DNA from: an uncultured Eubacteriales bacterium
Lineage (GTDB): Bacteria; Bacillota; Clostridia; Oscillospirales; Oscillospiraceae
Length of the DNA stretch: 37,557 nucleotides
Assembly: GCA_900313925.1 (NCBI GenBank)
Contig: OMTF01000040.1
Span: 1 to 37,557, forward strand
Direction of reading: 5' to 3'
Shown: one piece after another, positions 1-9,741 of the stretch
Layout: every line of letters begins with the position of its first letter
Position numbering within the stretch: the first letter of the stretch is position 1
Notes under the pieces: model-generated
Seen by the model: only the letters and a program-made list of their open reading frames with translations
Told to the model about the DNA's origin: nothing
Databases searched by the model: none
Position numbers and translations under genes: made by a program

Positions 1-26
1 AGCACCGGTAGATTTTTTTATTATTT

Positions 27-35
27 TGCTATAAT
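27..35 (+). promoter_or_regulatory. Extended -10 promoter candidate for rimM operon
   Basis: TGCTATAAT is a perfect extended -10 element (TG at 27-28, TATAAT at 30-35). It lies about 50 bases before the rimM start. No good -35 hexamer is visible at the usual distance, which fits extended -10 promoters. It would drive rimM-trmD-rsmA, although read-through from genes left of the window is possible. Confidence 0.5.
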
Positions 36-84
36 ACATATATGACTAAGGCGGAGAATCGGTAAAATTATAAGGATAACAGAA

Positions 85-588
85 ATGAAGGAAAAAAAGG
101 ACTTTCTTGAGGCAGGAAAAATTGTTGGGCTTTATGGCGTCAGCGGCCAAGTAAAAGTTCAGCCTTGGGCAGATAAACCGGAAGTTTTACTTTCTTACCG
201 GAAATTCTTCATCGATGGCAATGAGTACATAGTCCAGTCCGGCTTTGTGAACGCAAAGGCGCAAGTAATTCTGAAGTTTTCCGGAGTAGATACGACAGAA
301 AGTGCTGAAGGATTGAAAAATAAAGTCATGATGATTGCTAGAAGCGATATTAATAAAATTCCAGGACATGTACTTATTGCGGACATGATTGGCATGCAGG
401 TTGTATCTGCAGATGGGGAGAAAGTTGGGATTCTTGAAGACATTTTGCCGAAACCTGCTTCCGACATACTTCTTGTCCGGGCTGAAAACGGGAAGGAAAT
501 TCTAATCCCATGCATTTCAGAATTTATTAAATCAATCGATGAAAAGCAATGTTGTATCACAGTGAAATTGCTAGAGGGAATGATATGA
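85..588 (+). CDS. rimM: Ribosome maturation factor RimM
   Basis: RimM binds ribosomal protein S19 and assists maturation of the 30S subunit head and 16S rRNA processing in the cytoplasm. The 167-residue length is normal. The N-terminal domain opens with the typical pattern LEAGKIVGLYGVSGQVKVQP (residues 8-27), which matches the GxIxxxhGlxGevkV signature. The C-terminal half, with DMIGMQVVSADGEKVGILED, is the PRC-barrel domain. An AAGGA Shine-Dalgarno lies 8 bases before the ATG. The stop overlaps the trmD start as ATGA, so the two are probably translationally coupled. rimM-trmD adjacency is conserved across bacteria and supports the call. Confidence 0.95.
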   Translation: MKEKKDFLEAGKIVGLYGVSGQVKVQPWADKPEVLLSYRKFFIDGNEYIVQSGFVNAKAQVILKFSGVDTTESAEGLKNKVMMIARSDINKIPGHVLIADMIGMQVVSADGEKVGILEDILPKPASDILLVRAENGKEILIPCISEFIKSIDEKQCCITVKLLEGMI

Positions 589-1814
589 GAATTGATATCA
601 TGACGCTATTCCCTGATTGTGTGGAAAGCGTTCTTCATTCAAGTATTCTTGGGCGGGCCGCTAAGAAAGGTATTATTGAAATAAACGCTGTGCAAATCCG
701 TGATTATACGAAGAACAAGCAGATGCAGGTCGATGATTATCCTTATGGGGGCGGTCGCGGCTGCATAATGATGGCACAGCCCTTAAAAAGCTGCCTTGAC
801 GATATAATAAATAAAACAGGAAAACGCGCCAGAAATGTAATTTACCTTTCCCCTCAAGGAGCAAAATTCACGCAGGAAACAGCCAAGAGGTATGCCAGAG
901 ATTATGATCAGCTTATCCTTGTCTGCGGACATTATGAAGGAATAGACGAAAGATTTATCGAGGAATGCGTGGATGAGGAACTGTCCATCGGTGATTTTGT
1001 CCTCACGGGAGGAGAAATTGCTGCAATGGCCGTTACAGATGCCGTATGCAGACTGATTCCAGGAGTCCTTTCGGATGAGGAATGCTTTACGGAAGAAAGC
1101 CATTGGAACGGTCTGCTGGAATATCCGCAGTATACCCGCCCAGAAGTTTGGGAGGGCAGAGCGGTTCCGGAAGTCCTGCTGCAAGGGGATCACATTCATA
1201 TTGACGACTGGCGCCGGAAGCAAAGCCTGCAAAGAACATTCCATAAACGGCCCGATATGTTTTCAAAATTTATGCCGCAAAGCGATTTTGACAGAAAGCA
1301 AATCGAAAGGATTCTTAAAAACAGGGATATACCAGATCCGGATACTATCGAGTTGCATACTGTAAAAGATAAGAACATGCTCCTGCGTATGGCAAAGGTT
1401 ATTCAGGAAGATCAGAATCCAGAATTCCTAAAAGCATTTACTGGATTTGAAAATAACAGCTGGTATCAATTTGCCTGTCCGATGGGAACAGTCGGAGTTG
1501 CGGCTGTAAATGACAGTTCCCTGGATTTTGAAAAAGAACTGATGGACGGGCATTGGAAATACAACGGATCTGTAAGAGTAATCGAATATTTTTATATTTT
1601 CGAAAAATATCGCACAGCTGGATATGCGGAGAGATCCATGGAACTGCTGACACAAAGGGCAAAGGAGGAAAACATAAACGTTCTGCGGACAGGAATTTTC
1701 CGCAGGCAGAAAAACGTTCGAAAATTCCTTGAAAACCAAAACTTCAAATATCGCGGAAATCTGTCGGCAAACAACGGAAAAGTCCATTATATGGCATTTG
1801 AAAAAGAAATATGA
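585..1814 (+). CDS. trmD: tRNA (guanine37-N1)-methyltransferase TrmD fused to a C-terminal GNAT-like domain
   Basis: TrmD uses S-adenosylmethionine to methylate N1 of G37 in tRNAs, preventing +1 frameshifts. I start it at ATG 585, which overlaps the rimM stop, rather than at the upstream in-frame ATG 549 inside rimM. Residues 1-245 form a full-length TrmD: the N-terminal MRIDIMTLFPD, the trefoil-knot SAM site (YLSPQGAKF, CGHYEGIDER, SIGDFVLTGGE) and the GDHIHIDDWRRKQSL helix region. TrmD normally ends near 230-250 residues, but this one is 409. Residues about 255-409 look like a GNAT acetyltransferase fold: strands GTVGVAAV and RVIEYFYIFEKY, then a loop-helix RTAGYAERSMELL resembling the acetyl-CoA pyrophosphate-binding motif, and a C-terminal segment with a conserved-looking FLENQNFKYRG. 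The fusion is continuous with no frameshift. The acetylated substrate, if any, is unknown. Confidence 0.93.
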   Translation: MRIDIMTLFPDCVESVLHSSILGRAAKKGIIEINAVQIRDYTKNKQMQVDDYPYGGGRGCIMMAQPLKSCLDDIINKTGKRARNVIYLSPQGAKFTQETAKRYARDYDQLILVCGHYEGIDERFIEECVDEELSIGDFVLTGGEIAAMAVTDAVCRLIPGVLSDEECFTEESHWNGLLEYPQYTRPEVWEGRAVPEVLLQGDHIHIDDWRRKQSLQRTFHKRPDMFSKFMPQSDFDRKQIERILKNRDIPDPDTIELHTVKDKNMLLRMAKVIQEDQNPEFLKAFTGFENNSWYQFACPMGTVGVAAVNDSSLDFEKELMDGHWKYNGSVRVIEYFYIFEKYRTAGYAERSMELLTQRAKEENINVLRTGIFRRQKNVRKFLENQNFKYRGNLSANNGKVHYMAFEKEI

Positions 1815-2689
1815 AGGAAGAGCTTACAGATTACGATTATATTATTACGTTGCTACGTCAGCAGAACTTTCACTTTTCGAAAGCATTTGGGCAGAATTTC
1901 CTTTCGGAGAAAACGGTTGTATCGGATATCCTAAATACGGCAAGCCCAGACTGGAAAACGGATGTTCTGGAGATCGGGCCAGGTATCGGAACGCTAACGA
2001 TAGCCCTAGCGGATAAAGCGCATAAAGTTGTTGCGGTGGAGCGGGATGAAAGACTAAAACCAATCCTCCAGAAGACACTTGCTGGAAAAAAGAATGTCGA
2101 ATTACTTTTTAATGATATTCTCAAAACGGATATTCCATCTCTTACAAAAAATTCTCTGAAGGAAAATCAACGCATTGTCTGCGCAAACATTCCATATTCG
2201 ATTACAACGCCTCTTATTGCAAAACTTCTTCAATCGGAATGCTTCAGCGAAATGGTTCTGATGGTACAGAAAGAAGTTGCTGAGCGCATCTGTGCTTCGG
2301 CGGGAACAAAAGCATATAGTGCATTTACAATATTGTGCCAATGGTATGCGCAATGCACAATTCTTCGTATTGTTCCTGCAAGTTGTTTTATTCCAGAGCC
2401 GAAAGTTGACTCGGCAGTTATCAAGATGGAAATTAGAAGAGAAGAACCTTGTCAATGTGAATCGAAAAATATATTGTTCACAGTAGTGCAGGCAGCTTTC
2501 AACCAGCGTCGGAAAACATTGTCCAATGCGTTGTACTCAAAATTCCCAGAAATCAGCAAGGATGAGATTTCAAAAATGATTCAGTCCTGCGGATTACCGC
2601 CGGATATTCGTGGAGAAAGACTAACATTACAGGAATTTGCCGAGGTTTCCGATGCGTTAGCAATCCAATTTGAAAAAAATATATATTAG
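1811..2689 (+). CDS. rsmA: 16S rRNA dimethyladenosine transferase RsmA (KsgA)
   Basis: RsmA dimethylates two adjacent adenosines in the 3'-terminal hairpin of 16S rRNA, a late 30S checkpoint. The 292-residue protein has the family landmarks: KAFGQNFLSE near residue 20, SAM motif I VLEIGPGIGTLT, the acidic VVAVERDE, and the catalytic NIPYSITTPLI (NxPY, with Ile in place of the usual Leu). The C-terminal helical domain contains FNQRRKTLSNAL, typical of KsgA. ATG overlaps the trmD stop by four bases. rsmA is more often near ksgA-pdxA or rnmV clusters, so this placement after trmD is a local arrangement. Confidence 0.95.
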   Translation: MKEELTDYDYIITLLRQQNFHFSKAFGQNFLSEKTVVSDILNTASPDWKTDVLEIGPGIGTLTIALADKAHKVVAVERDERLKPILQKTLAGKKNVELLFNDILKTDIPSLTKNSLKENQRIVCANIPYSITTPLIAKLLQSECFSEMVLMVQKEVAERICASAGTKAYSAFTILCQWYAQCTILRIVPASCFIPEPKVDSAVIKMEIRREEPCQCESKNILFTVVQAAFNQRRKTLSNALYSKFPEISKDEISKMIQSCGLPPDIRGERLTLQEFAEVSDALAIQFEKNIY

Positions 2690-2895
2690 GGCCAATAGGG
2701 CAAAAATGAACAGCATGAAAGAAAACCGAAAACTTCTTCGAACAAACGGAAAGCTCATTCGAGAGATGCACATAACTGCGGAAATCTGTGCGGTGAAACG
2801 AAAACCTTGGCTTAAAATTTAATATTTATTTAATAGGAAGAGTATAGTTTATTTCGCTGATAGAGGGACAGCATCGGCGGATGTTTGCATTGCGG

Positions 2896-2924
2896 TTGAT
2901 TTTGCTAGTTCCTTATGATTTAAT
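2896..2924 (+). promoter_or_regulatory. Promoter candidate for the ATP synthase operon
   Basis: TTGATT (2896-2901) and TTTAAT (2919-2924) are separated by 17 bases and lie about 55 bases before the atpI start. The 2690-2942 gap between rsmA and the atp genes otherwise shows no gene. Both hexamers differ from consensus at one or two positions. Confidence 0.4.
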
Positions 2925-2978
2925 TTATACAGTTTTACGGTTATGGGAAGAGAAACTGCATTGAGCAGGAGTATAAAA

Positions 2979-3320
2979 ATGTCGACGACAATGTCTTATT
3001 TAATAGGCGGTTTGATTGGACTTGCTTTTGGAACGTTGGTGGCTTATCTAAACACAACGTTGACAAAACATTACATCCGGACAAACGGGGAAAGAAAAGA
3101 GCCGGAAGGGACAGGGAAGGCTCTTGCTTTTTCATTTGGACGACAGCTCATAGATATTGCGGCTCTCTGCATAGTGTTTTTTACGCGAAAACTTATTCCT
3201 TTTCCATTCCTATCAACACTTATTGGCACTGCGGTAGGTCTGACGTTGGTTTCCTATTTGTTCCTATATTATATGGTGAAAAAGGAAGAACGAAAATCAG
3301 AGCAGGAGGTGAGAAAATGA
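2979..3320 (+). CDS. Small membrane protein in the AtpI position
   Basis: This 113-residue protein has two to three hydrophobic segments: SYLIGGLIGLAFGTLVAYL near the N-terminus, IDIAALCIVFF, and FLSTLIGTAVGLTLVSYLFLYYM near the C-terminus. It sits directly before atpB, the usual place of atpI, whose product helps assemble the c-ring. Sequence similarity to AtpI is weak by eye, so the name rests on position, size and topology. GCAGGAG seven bases before ATG 2979 fixes this start over an upstream in-frame ATG at 2943. It overlaps atpB by ATGA. Confidence 0.7.
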   Translation: MSTTMSYLIGGLIGLAFGTLVAYLNTTLTKHYIRTNGERKEPEGTGKALAFSFGRQLIDIAALCIVFFTRKLIPFPFLSTLIGTAVGLTLVSYLFLYYMVKKEERKSEQEVRK

Positions 3321-3970
3321 CGATTAACAGCGATAACCTTTTTGCAGTCACAAAGCCGGTATATACGATGTGGGCAATCATAGTTGTTTTAGGGGTTCTA
3401 TGTTGGCTCTCGACAAGAAAAATGAAGGAGATTCCGACGGGGCTTCAAAATATAGCGGAAAAGGTAGTGGAATATCTTGAGACCTTTTTCGCAGGAGTCA
3501 TCGGAGTCAAAGATGCAAGGCGTTATTTCGGACTATTTGCATCTCTATTCATATTTATTGTAACTTGTAATTACGCTTCTCTGCTTCCCGGTGCGGGAGA
3601 GGCATTTTCTGTTCCCACGGCAGATTTATCGGTTACAGCAGGATTGGCGCTCGTCTCCTTCTTCATGACACATACGATCGGATTTCGAAGACAGGGATTT
3701 AGCGGTTACTTGAAAAGCTTTATTAAACCGTTCATCATCATGCTTCCATTTAATTTGGTTGATTTAGTTGTACGCCCCGCTTCCTTGGCGTTGCGACTTT
3801 ATGGAAACATGTATGGCGAAGAAATGGTAACTGCTCAGCTCCGAAAACTATTCCCTATATTACTCCCGCTAGTAATGCAGATCCTGAGCTTGCTTTTCTG
3901 CTTTATTCAAGCAATGGTCTTTACGATGCTTACGGCAGTATATGTTCAGGAAGCTATCGGTGAAGAATAA
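3317..3970 (+). CDS. atpB: ATP synthase F0 subunit a
   Basis: Subunit a forms the stator half-channels that carry ions to and from the c-ring. The 217 residues contain about five to six membrane helices. The key segment [19 protein letters not shown] includes the essential arginine of helix 5 (within [10 protein letters not shown]). The last helix [20 protein letters not shown] matches the family C-terminus. A GGAGG-type site (AGGAGGTGAG) precedes the ATG within the end of the preceding gene. The length is slightly short for the family but complete. Confidence 0.95.
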   Translation: MTINSDNLFAVTKPVYTMWAIIVVLGVLCWLSTRKMKEIPTGLQNIAEKVVEYLETFFAGVIGVKDARRYFGLFASLFIFIVTCNYASLLPGAGEAFSVPTADLSVTAGLALVSFFMTHTIGFRRQGFSGYLKSFIKPFIIMLPFNLVDLVVRPASLALRLYGNMYGEEMVTAQLRKLFPILLPLVMQILSLLFCFIQAMVFTMLTAVYVQEAIGEE

Positions 3971-4043
3971 GGGACCTTATATAATTACAATTCTAAGAAT
4001 AGATAAAGTTAAAAACAGTACTTTTTATGGAGGTAATAATACT

Positions 4044-4280
4044 ATGGCATCTTCAGGAATGATAGCACTGGCAGCAGCGCTGGCAATTGCCCTCAGCACA
4101 GTAGGTCCAGGCATTGGACAGGGAATTGCAGCATCAAAAGCAATGGAAGCTATGGCACGGCAGCCTGAAATTGCTGGCACGATCAGAACGACAATGATCC
4201 TTGCCTTGGCTCTGATGGAGGCATTAACGATCTATGGATTGTTGATTGCATTTATTCTTGTTGGTTATGTTGGCGGATAA
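4044..4280 (+). CDS. atpE: ATP synthase F0 subunit c
   Basis: The 78-residue two-helix proteolipid forms the rotor ring. Start ATG 4044 is chosen because GGAGG lies ten bases upstream and the protein then has normal length; an upstream in-frame ATG at 3942 falls inside atpB. Helix 1 has [20 protein letters not shown], the loop has RQP, and helix 2 carries the ion-binding glutamate in [10 protein letters not shown]. The motif MEALTIYG matches plant chloroplast and other proton-coupled rings. The Ser and Thr that follow Glu in known sodium-binding c subunits (E-S-T) are replaced by Ala and Leu, so proton coupling is the more likely reading. Confidence 0.95.
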   Translation: MASSGMIALAAALAIALSTVGPGIGQGIAASKAMEAMARQPEIAGTIRTTMILALALMEALTIYGLLIAFILVGYVGG

Positions 4281-4325
4281 GCGGAAAAGCGAATTGAAAA
4301 CCTCTTGGGAAAGAAGGAATGCAGA

Positions 4326-4808
4326 ATGAGCATTACAGTTTCTTTGAGCATATGGACTGTCATTAACTTTTTCCTTCTCTTCTTCGTTTTAAAACATTTC
4401 CTTTTTGACCCAGTTACGAAATTCATGGATGAGAGAAATAAAAAAATCCATGATGGCTTGGAAGAAGGAAAAAATGCGCAGCAGAATAAAGCTCTGAAAG
4501 AAAAAGAATTTCAGTCTAATCTCGAGGCAGCAACGGAAAAAAGTACGCAGATATTGGCAGAATCTGCGAATAAGGATAATCGTCGATATAACCAGATTAT
4601 TTCCGAGGCGCAGAAAGAGGTTGAGGGCAATTATACGAAGGCTCGACAGAACGTGAACGATATAAAAACAGCAACGATTGCAGATGTAAATGCAAATCGC
4701 ATGGTCCTTGTTTCGGAACTATTAGGAAAGATAATTTCGGATCCGAATGCAGTGGTATTTCAGCAGGAAAAGATTGCGTGCACGGTTACGGATATTATCC
4801 CCCTGTGA
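4326..4808 (+). CDS. atpF: ATP synthase F0 subunit b
   Basis: This is a peripheral stalk subunit of 160 residues. One N-terminal membrane helix (SLSIWTVINFFLLFFVLKHFL) is followed by DPVTKFMDERNKKIHDGLEE and a long charged, Ala/Lys/Glu-rich coiled coil, as in all b subunits. AAGGA seven bases before ATG 4326 sets the start; an upstream in-frame ATG at 4305 lacks a good site. A second b-like protein follows immediately, so the stalk is probably a b/b' heterodimer. Confidence 0.9.
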   Translation: MSITVSLSIWTVINFFLLFFVLKHFLFDPVTKFMDERNKKIHDGLEEGKNAQQNKALKEKEFQSNLEAATEKSTQILAESANKDNRRYNQIISEAQKEVEGNYTKARQNVNDIKTATIADVNANRMVLVSELLGKIISDPNAVVFQQEKIACTVTDIIPL

Positions 4809-4846
4809 AGATTATGCTTATTTGTTAGAAAGGTGGGTGAAGAAAG

Positions 4847-5575
4847 TTGTCAGTTTGGGATTATGTATTTATGGTAATTAATTTCGTAATCCTATTCGGA
4901 GCGGTTTACTTCTTTGCTCATAAAAAGGTTAAAAAGTCTTTTAAGGACAGATCTGAGAAAATTGCTTCGGATTTAAAAGCGGCAGACGAAGCCCGTCTTC
5001 AGGCAGCTGCGATTTCGAAGGAATTAACCGAAGAAGAAATTGAGAATAATGAAGCGCGCCAGAAGATCCTCGATGAAGGGGAGGCCCTTGCTAAAATCAA
5101 TTCTACTGCCTCAATAGAAAACGCAAATAATGCTGCACATCATATTCAAGCAACAGAAATTGCGTCGGAACGTCAGCTCTGTGAAGACATGTTTACACTT
5201 TTAGGGGATGAGGCATTCGACGGAATCGCAAAAAATGCAGAAAATGTATTCCGTCAGGGTTTGCTGACCGATAGTGTAAGTGGTCTGGTTGATGAATGCA
5301 TGGAAAATATCAATGTGAGTGCGGCAGATTCGGATCTTCGTCAGCTTGGAAGGTTGAAGAAAGTGGAGGCAGTAATTTGCAGTGCCGCCCCGTTAGAAAA
5401 TGAATGCGTCGGAAGAATTAAAAACCGCATTATCGACGGATTAATTGAGTACGATACGGAAGTAGATGATTCCATAGGTAACGGAGTAGTCATTTCACTG
5501 GGCCAGAAGGAATTCCGTGGTGAGTTGGAGGACGTTCTTCGAGAGATCGTTTCCTGCGTAGATAAAAATCAATGA
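4847..5575 (+). CDS. Second b-type stalk subunit fused to a delta C-terminal-like domain
   Basis: This 242-residue protein starts with TTG behind an AAGGTGGGTGAAG site. Residues 3-24 form a membrane helix. Residues about 25-115 are a charged b-like coiled coil (KKVKKSFKDRSEKIASDLKA). Residues about 171-236 resemble the C-terminal domain of the delta subunit: VEAVICSAAPL, a helix, then TEVDDSIGNGVVISLG and a terminal helix. The N-terminal six-helix domain of delta, about 105 residues long and the part that grips F1, is not recognisable. No separate atpH exists between atpF and atpA, so this protein presumably supplies part of delta's stalk function. b-delta fusions are known in mycobacteria, but there the delta part is complete. 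A similar delta-like domain follows at the start of the next gene. Confidence 0.82.
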   Translation: MSVWDYVFMVINFVILFGAVYFFAHKKVKKSFKDRSEKIASDLKAADEARLQAAAISKELTEEEIENNEARQKILDEGEALAKINSTASIENANNAAHHIQATEIASERQLCEDMFTLLGDEAFDGIAKNAENVFRQGLLTDSVSGLVDECMENINVSAADSDLRQLGRLKKVEAVICSAAPLENECVGRIKNRIIDGLIEYDTEVDDSIGNGVVISLGQKEFRGELEDVLREIVSCVDKNQ

Positions 5576-5623
5576 TTTTTTACCGGTAAAAGGAAACATA
5601 GCTTGTGAATAATCGATAATAAT

Positions 5624-7360
5624 ATGAATGATAAGAAATTAAATGTATCAATAAAAAGCGCAAAGCCTCTGACGGAAGATGCTTTGAAACGAATACATGA
5701 TGTGATAGGGAATACTCTTATTTCTAGCAAAACAGAGATTGACGAAACCCTACTGGGCGGCTTGCGCGTTGAGGTTGGGGACACGGTCTATGATGGAAGT
5801 GTCAGCCATATATTGAAAAATTTTGTAAACAGAAAACAGGATGCAGACTATTCGAAGATGCAGTCAGAGCGGGACTTTACGCAAGAGGTAGTTCGATCAA
5901 TTCGCTCCCTTGATACCTCCATCGATGTTTATCAAGCAGGGCGAGTTGAAACGGTTGGTGACGGAATTTGTACGGTTTCTGGACTTTCCGATGTTATGTC
6001 GGGTGAAATGCTAGAATTTCCTGGCGGGATTCAGGGAATGGTCATGGATTTAAACCCCTCATCCGTGGGCGTTATTTTACTTGGAGAATATCAGAAACTG
6101 CAGGAAGGTGATGAAGCCAGGCGTAGCGGAAAGATCATAAGCGTTCCTGTGGGGGAGTGCATGATAGGGCGCGTTGTGGATGCTCTAGGGAGACCGGTTG
6201 ATGGAAAAGGAAAAATTCATGCGGACGAATATCGGCCAGTTGAATCCCCCGCTCCCAGTGTGCTGAACAGGCAACCCGTAAATGTTCCGTTACAAACAGG
6301 CATTAAAGCAATTGACGCTCTGATTCCAATCGGCCGCGGACAGCGAGAGCTTATCATAGGAGATAGGCAGACGGGGAAGACTGCAATTGCTGTAGATACG
6401 ATTATTAATCAAAAAGGGCAGAACGTTATCTGCATTTATGTTGCTATAGGCCAAAAAGAATCTACTGTAGTCAGCGTAGTAAACAAATTAACTCAGTACG
6501 GCGCAATGGATTACTCAATTGTCGTCTGTGCGAATGCTTCTGACTCTGCTCCAATGCAGTATCTTGCACCCTATGCGGGGTGTGCAATGGGAGAACACTT
6601 CATGTACGAGGGCAAAGATGTCCTCATTGTCTATGATGATTTAAGCAAGCAGGCGGTTGCATATCGCGAAATTTCTTTGCTTTTAAAGAGGCCACCCGGA
6701 CGTGAGGCATATCCTGGCGATGTATTCTACCTCCACTCCCGACTTCTGGAGCGCGCGGCAAGGCTGAGTGACAATATTGGGGGAGGCAGTCTCACAGCAC
6801 TGCCCATAATTGAAACACAAGCTGGGGATATCTCAGCTTACATACCGACAAATGTGATTTCCATTACTGATGGTCAGATTTTCTTGGAAACGGATTTGTT
6901 TAATGAGGGAACTAGACCGGCCGTAAATGTTGGCCTCTCGGTTTCGCGAGTTGGCGGTGCAGCACAGGTGGGCGCCATGAAACAGGTTGCAGGCAGACTC
7001 CGCATGGATCTTGCGCAATACCGTGAATTAGCAGCATTTTCGCAGTTTGGCTCTGACTTAGATCAAACGACACAGGAAACTCTTAATCGCGGGGCACACA
7101 TGACGGAAATACTTAAACAAGGTCAATATATGCCAATGGATGTGAGCGATCAGGTTGTTCAAATTCTTGCTGCGTCGGAAGGCTATACAGATGATTTGCC
7201 GATCGCGGATGTATCACGCTTCGTGGAGGGCTTAGTAGAATATTTGAAGAAAAGGTACCCGCAACTGAAAGAAGAAATAAAAACAGGAAAGAAACTTTCT
7301 CCGAGCTCTATGGAGAAAATCAGAAACATTATCAAAGACTATAAAACGGTGTTCAAATAA
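5624..7360 (+). CDS. atpA: ATP synthase F1 subunit alpha with an N-terminal delta-like domain
   Basis: Alpha is the non-catalytic nucleotide-binding subunit, three per F1. The core is standard: Walker A GDRQTGKT at residues 246-253 (169-176 in E. coli, hence about 77 extra N-terminal residues), and [19 protein letters not shown] with the conserved arginine. Residues about 4-69 are not alpha. They carry the hallmark of the delta subunit C-terminal domain: IKSAKPL, a helix, then [21 protein letters not shown] and GSV. The usual alpha N-terminal helix ([14 protein letters not shown]) follows at about 84-97, leading into the beta-barrel. The reading frame is continuous. No Shine-Dalgarno lies at a useful distance before ATG 5624, and no other in-frame start is available nearby. 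It lies 48 bases after the b'/delta gene. Confidence 0.92.
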   Translation: MNDKKLNVSIKSAKPLTEDALKRIHDVIGNTLISSKTEIDETLLGGLRVEVGDTVYDGSVSHILKNFVNRKQDADYSKMQSERDFTQEVVRSIRSLDTSIDVYQAGRVETVGDGICTVSGLSDVMSGEMLEFPGGIQGMVMDLNPSSVGVILLGEYQKLQEGDEARRSGKIISVPVGECMIGRVVDALGRPVDGKGKIHADEYRPVESPAPSVLNRQPVNVPLQTGIKAIDALIPIGRGQRELIIGDRQTGKTAIAVDTIINQKGQNVICIYVAIGQKESTVVSVVNKLTQYGAMDYSIVVCANASDSAPMQYLAPYAGCAMGEHFMYEGKDVLIVYDDLSKQAVAYREISLLLKRPPGREAYPGDVFYLHSRLLERAARLSDNIGGGSLTALPIIETQAGDISAYIPTNVISITDGQIFLETDLFNEGTRPAVNVGLSVSRVGGAAQVGAMKQVAGRLRMDLAQYRELAAFSQFGSDLDQTTQETLNRGAHMTEILKQGQYMPMDVSDQVVQILAASEGYTDDLPIADVSRFVEGLVEYLKKRYPQLKEEIKTGKKLSPSSMEKIRNIIKDYKTVFK

Positions 7361-7422
7361 TAATTAGTAATATTAAATTATTTTTACAGAAAGAATTATT
7401 GCTCTAGAGAGGAGGTCAATGC

Positions 7423-8301
7423 ATGGAAACACTGCGTGCAATACGCAACCGAATTAAATCTGTATCTAGCACGAAGAAGATTACAAAAGCCATGAAAATG
7501 GTTTCTGCTTCAAAACTGCGGCGTACGCAGAATGCAATGACCGCAGTGAAGCCTTATGCGGATAAGAGTAAAGAAATTCTCACTTCTGTAATTTCCGATT
7601 CGGATTCGTCTAAAAATCCATTCCTAATACCACGCGAAGTCAAGAGGAAAAGCTTTGTGCTGTTCGTCGGAAATCGAGGCTTATGTGGTTCTTATAACAG
7701 CAATATTCTTCGTTTTCTGACGGATCTCATATCTCAGGAAAGCCTCCCTTATGATCTTATTATCGTGGGAAGCTGGGGGAAGGATTTGCTGAAGAGTCTA
7801 AATTTGCCGATTCTTAAAACTTTTGATTCGATTAGCGATGCTCCTAGTTCAGAGTCTGCAAGAGAAGTTTCCGAATATGTGAAGCGTCTGTATTTATCAG
7901 GGAAAACGGATGAAATCATCTTGGTTTATCAGCACTTCCGAAACGTTATTGTACAGTCTCCTTTCAGACTGCAATTATTACCGGTAAGCCCGGATACAGA
8001 GAACTTGGAAGTAAAAGAACCTGCAAACAGGGAGTTTATTTTTGAGCCGGATCGTGACACAATACTGTCCAATATTCTTCAGCTATACATTGATGTGACA
8101 GTTTATTCCGTGCTACTGGAAGCGAAAACGGGAGAGCATGCGGCGCGGATGTCCGCAATGACTGCCGCAATAGATAATACAGAGGAACTGCTTGCAGAAT
8201 TGACGCTCCGAATGAATAGAGTCCGTCAAGCGAATATTACAACGGAAATAAACGAAATTGTCGGCGGAGCATCTGCACTAAGCCTGAAAAACGGCTTGTA
8301 A
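7423..8301 (+). CDS. atpG: ATP synthase F1 subunit gamma
   Basis: Gamma is the central rotor shaft that couples c-ring rotation to catalysis. The N-terminal METLRAIRNRIKSVSSTKKI followed by TKAMKMVSASKLRR is diagnostic. The C-terminal helix contains EHAARMSAMTAAIDNTEELL, and the middle Rossmann-like domain has the family's FVGNRGLCGSYN. The 292-residue length is normal. A strong GAGGAGGT site precedes ATG 7423. Confidence 0.96.
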   Translation: METLRAIRNRIKSVSSTKKITKAMKMVSASKLRRTQNAMTAVKPYADKSKEILTSVISDSDSSKNPFLIPREVKRKSFVLFVGNRGLCGSYNSNILRFLTDLISQESLPYDLIIVGSWGKDLLKSLNLPILKTFDSISDAPSSESAREVSEYVKRLYLSGKTDEIILVYQHFRNVIVQSPFRLQLLPVSPDTENLEVKEPANREFIFEPDRDTILSNILQLYIDVTVYSVLLEAKTGEHAARMSAMTAAIDNTEELLAELTLRMNRVRQANITTEINEIVGGASALSLKNGL

Positions 8302-9729
<1,428 letters not shown>

Positions 9730-9741
9730 TGGTACGGACTA

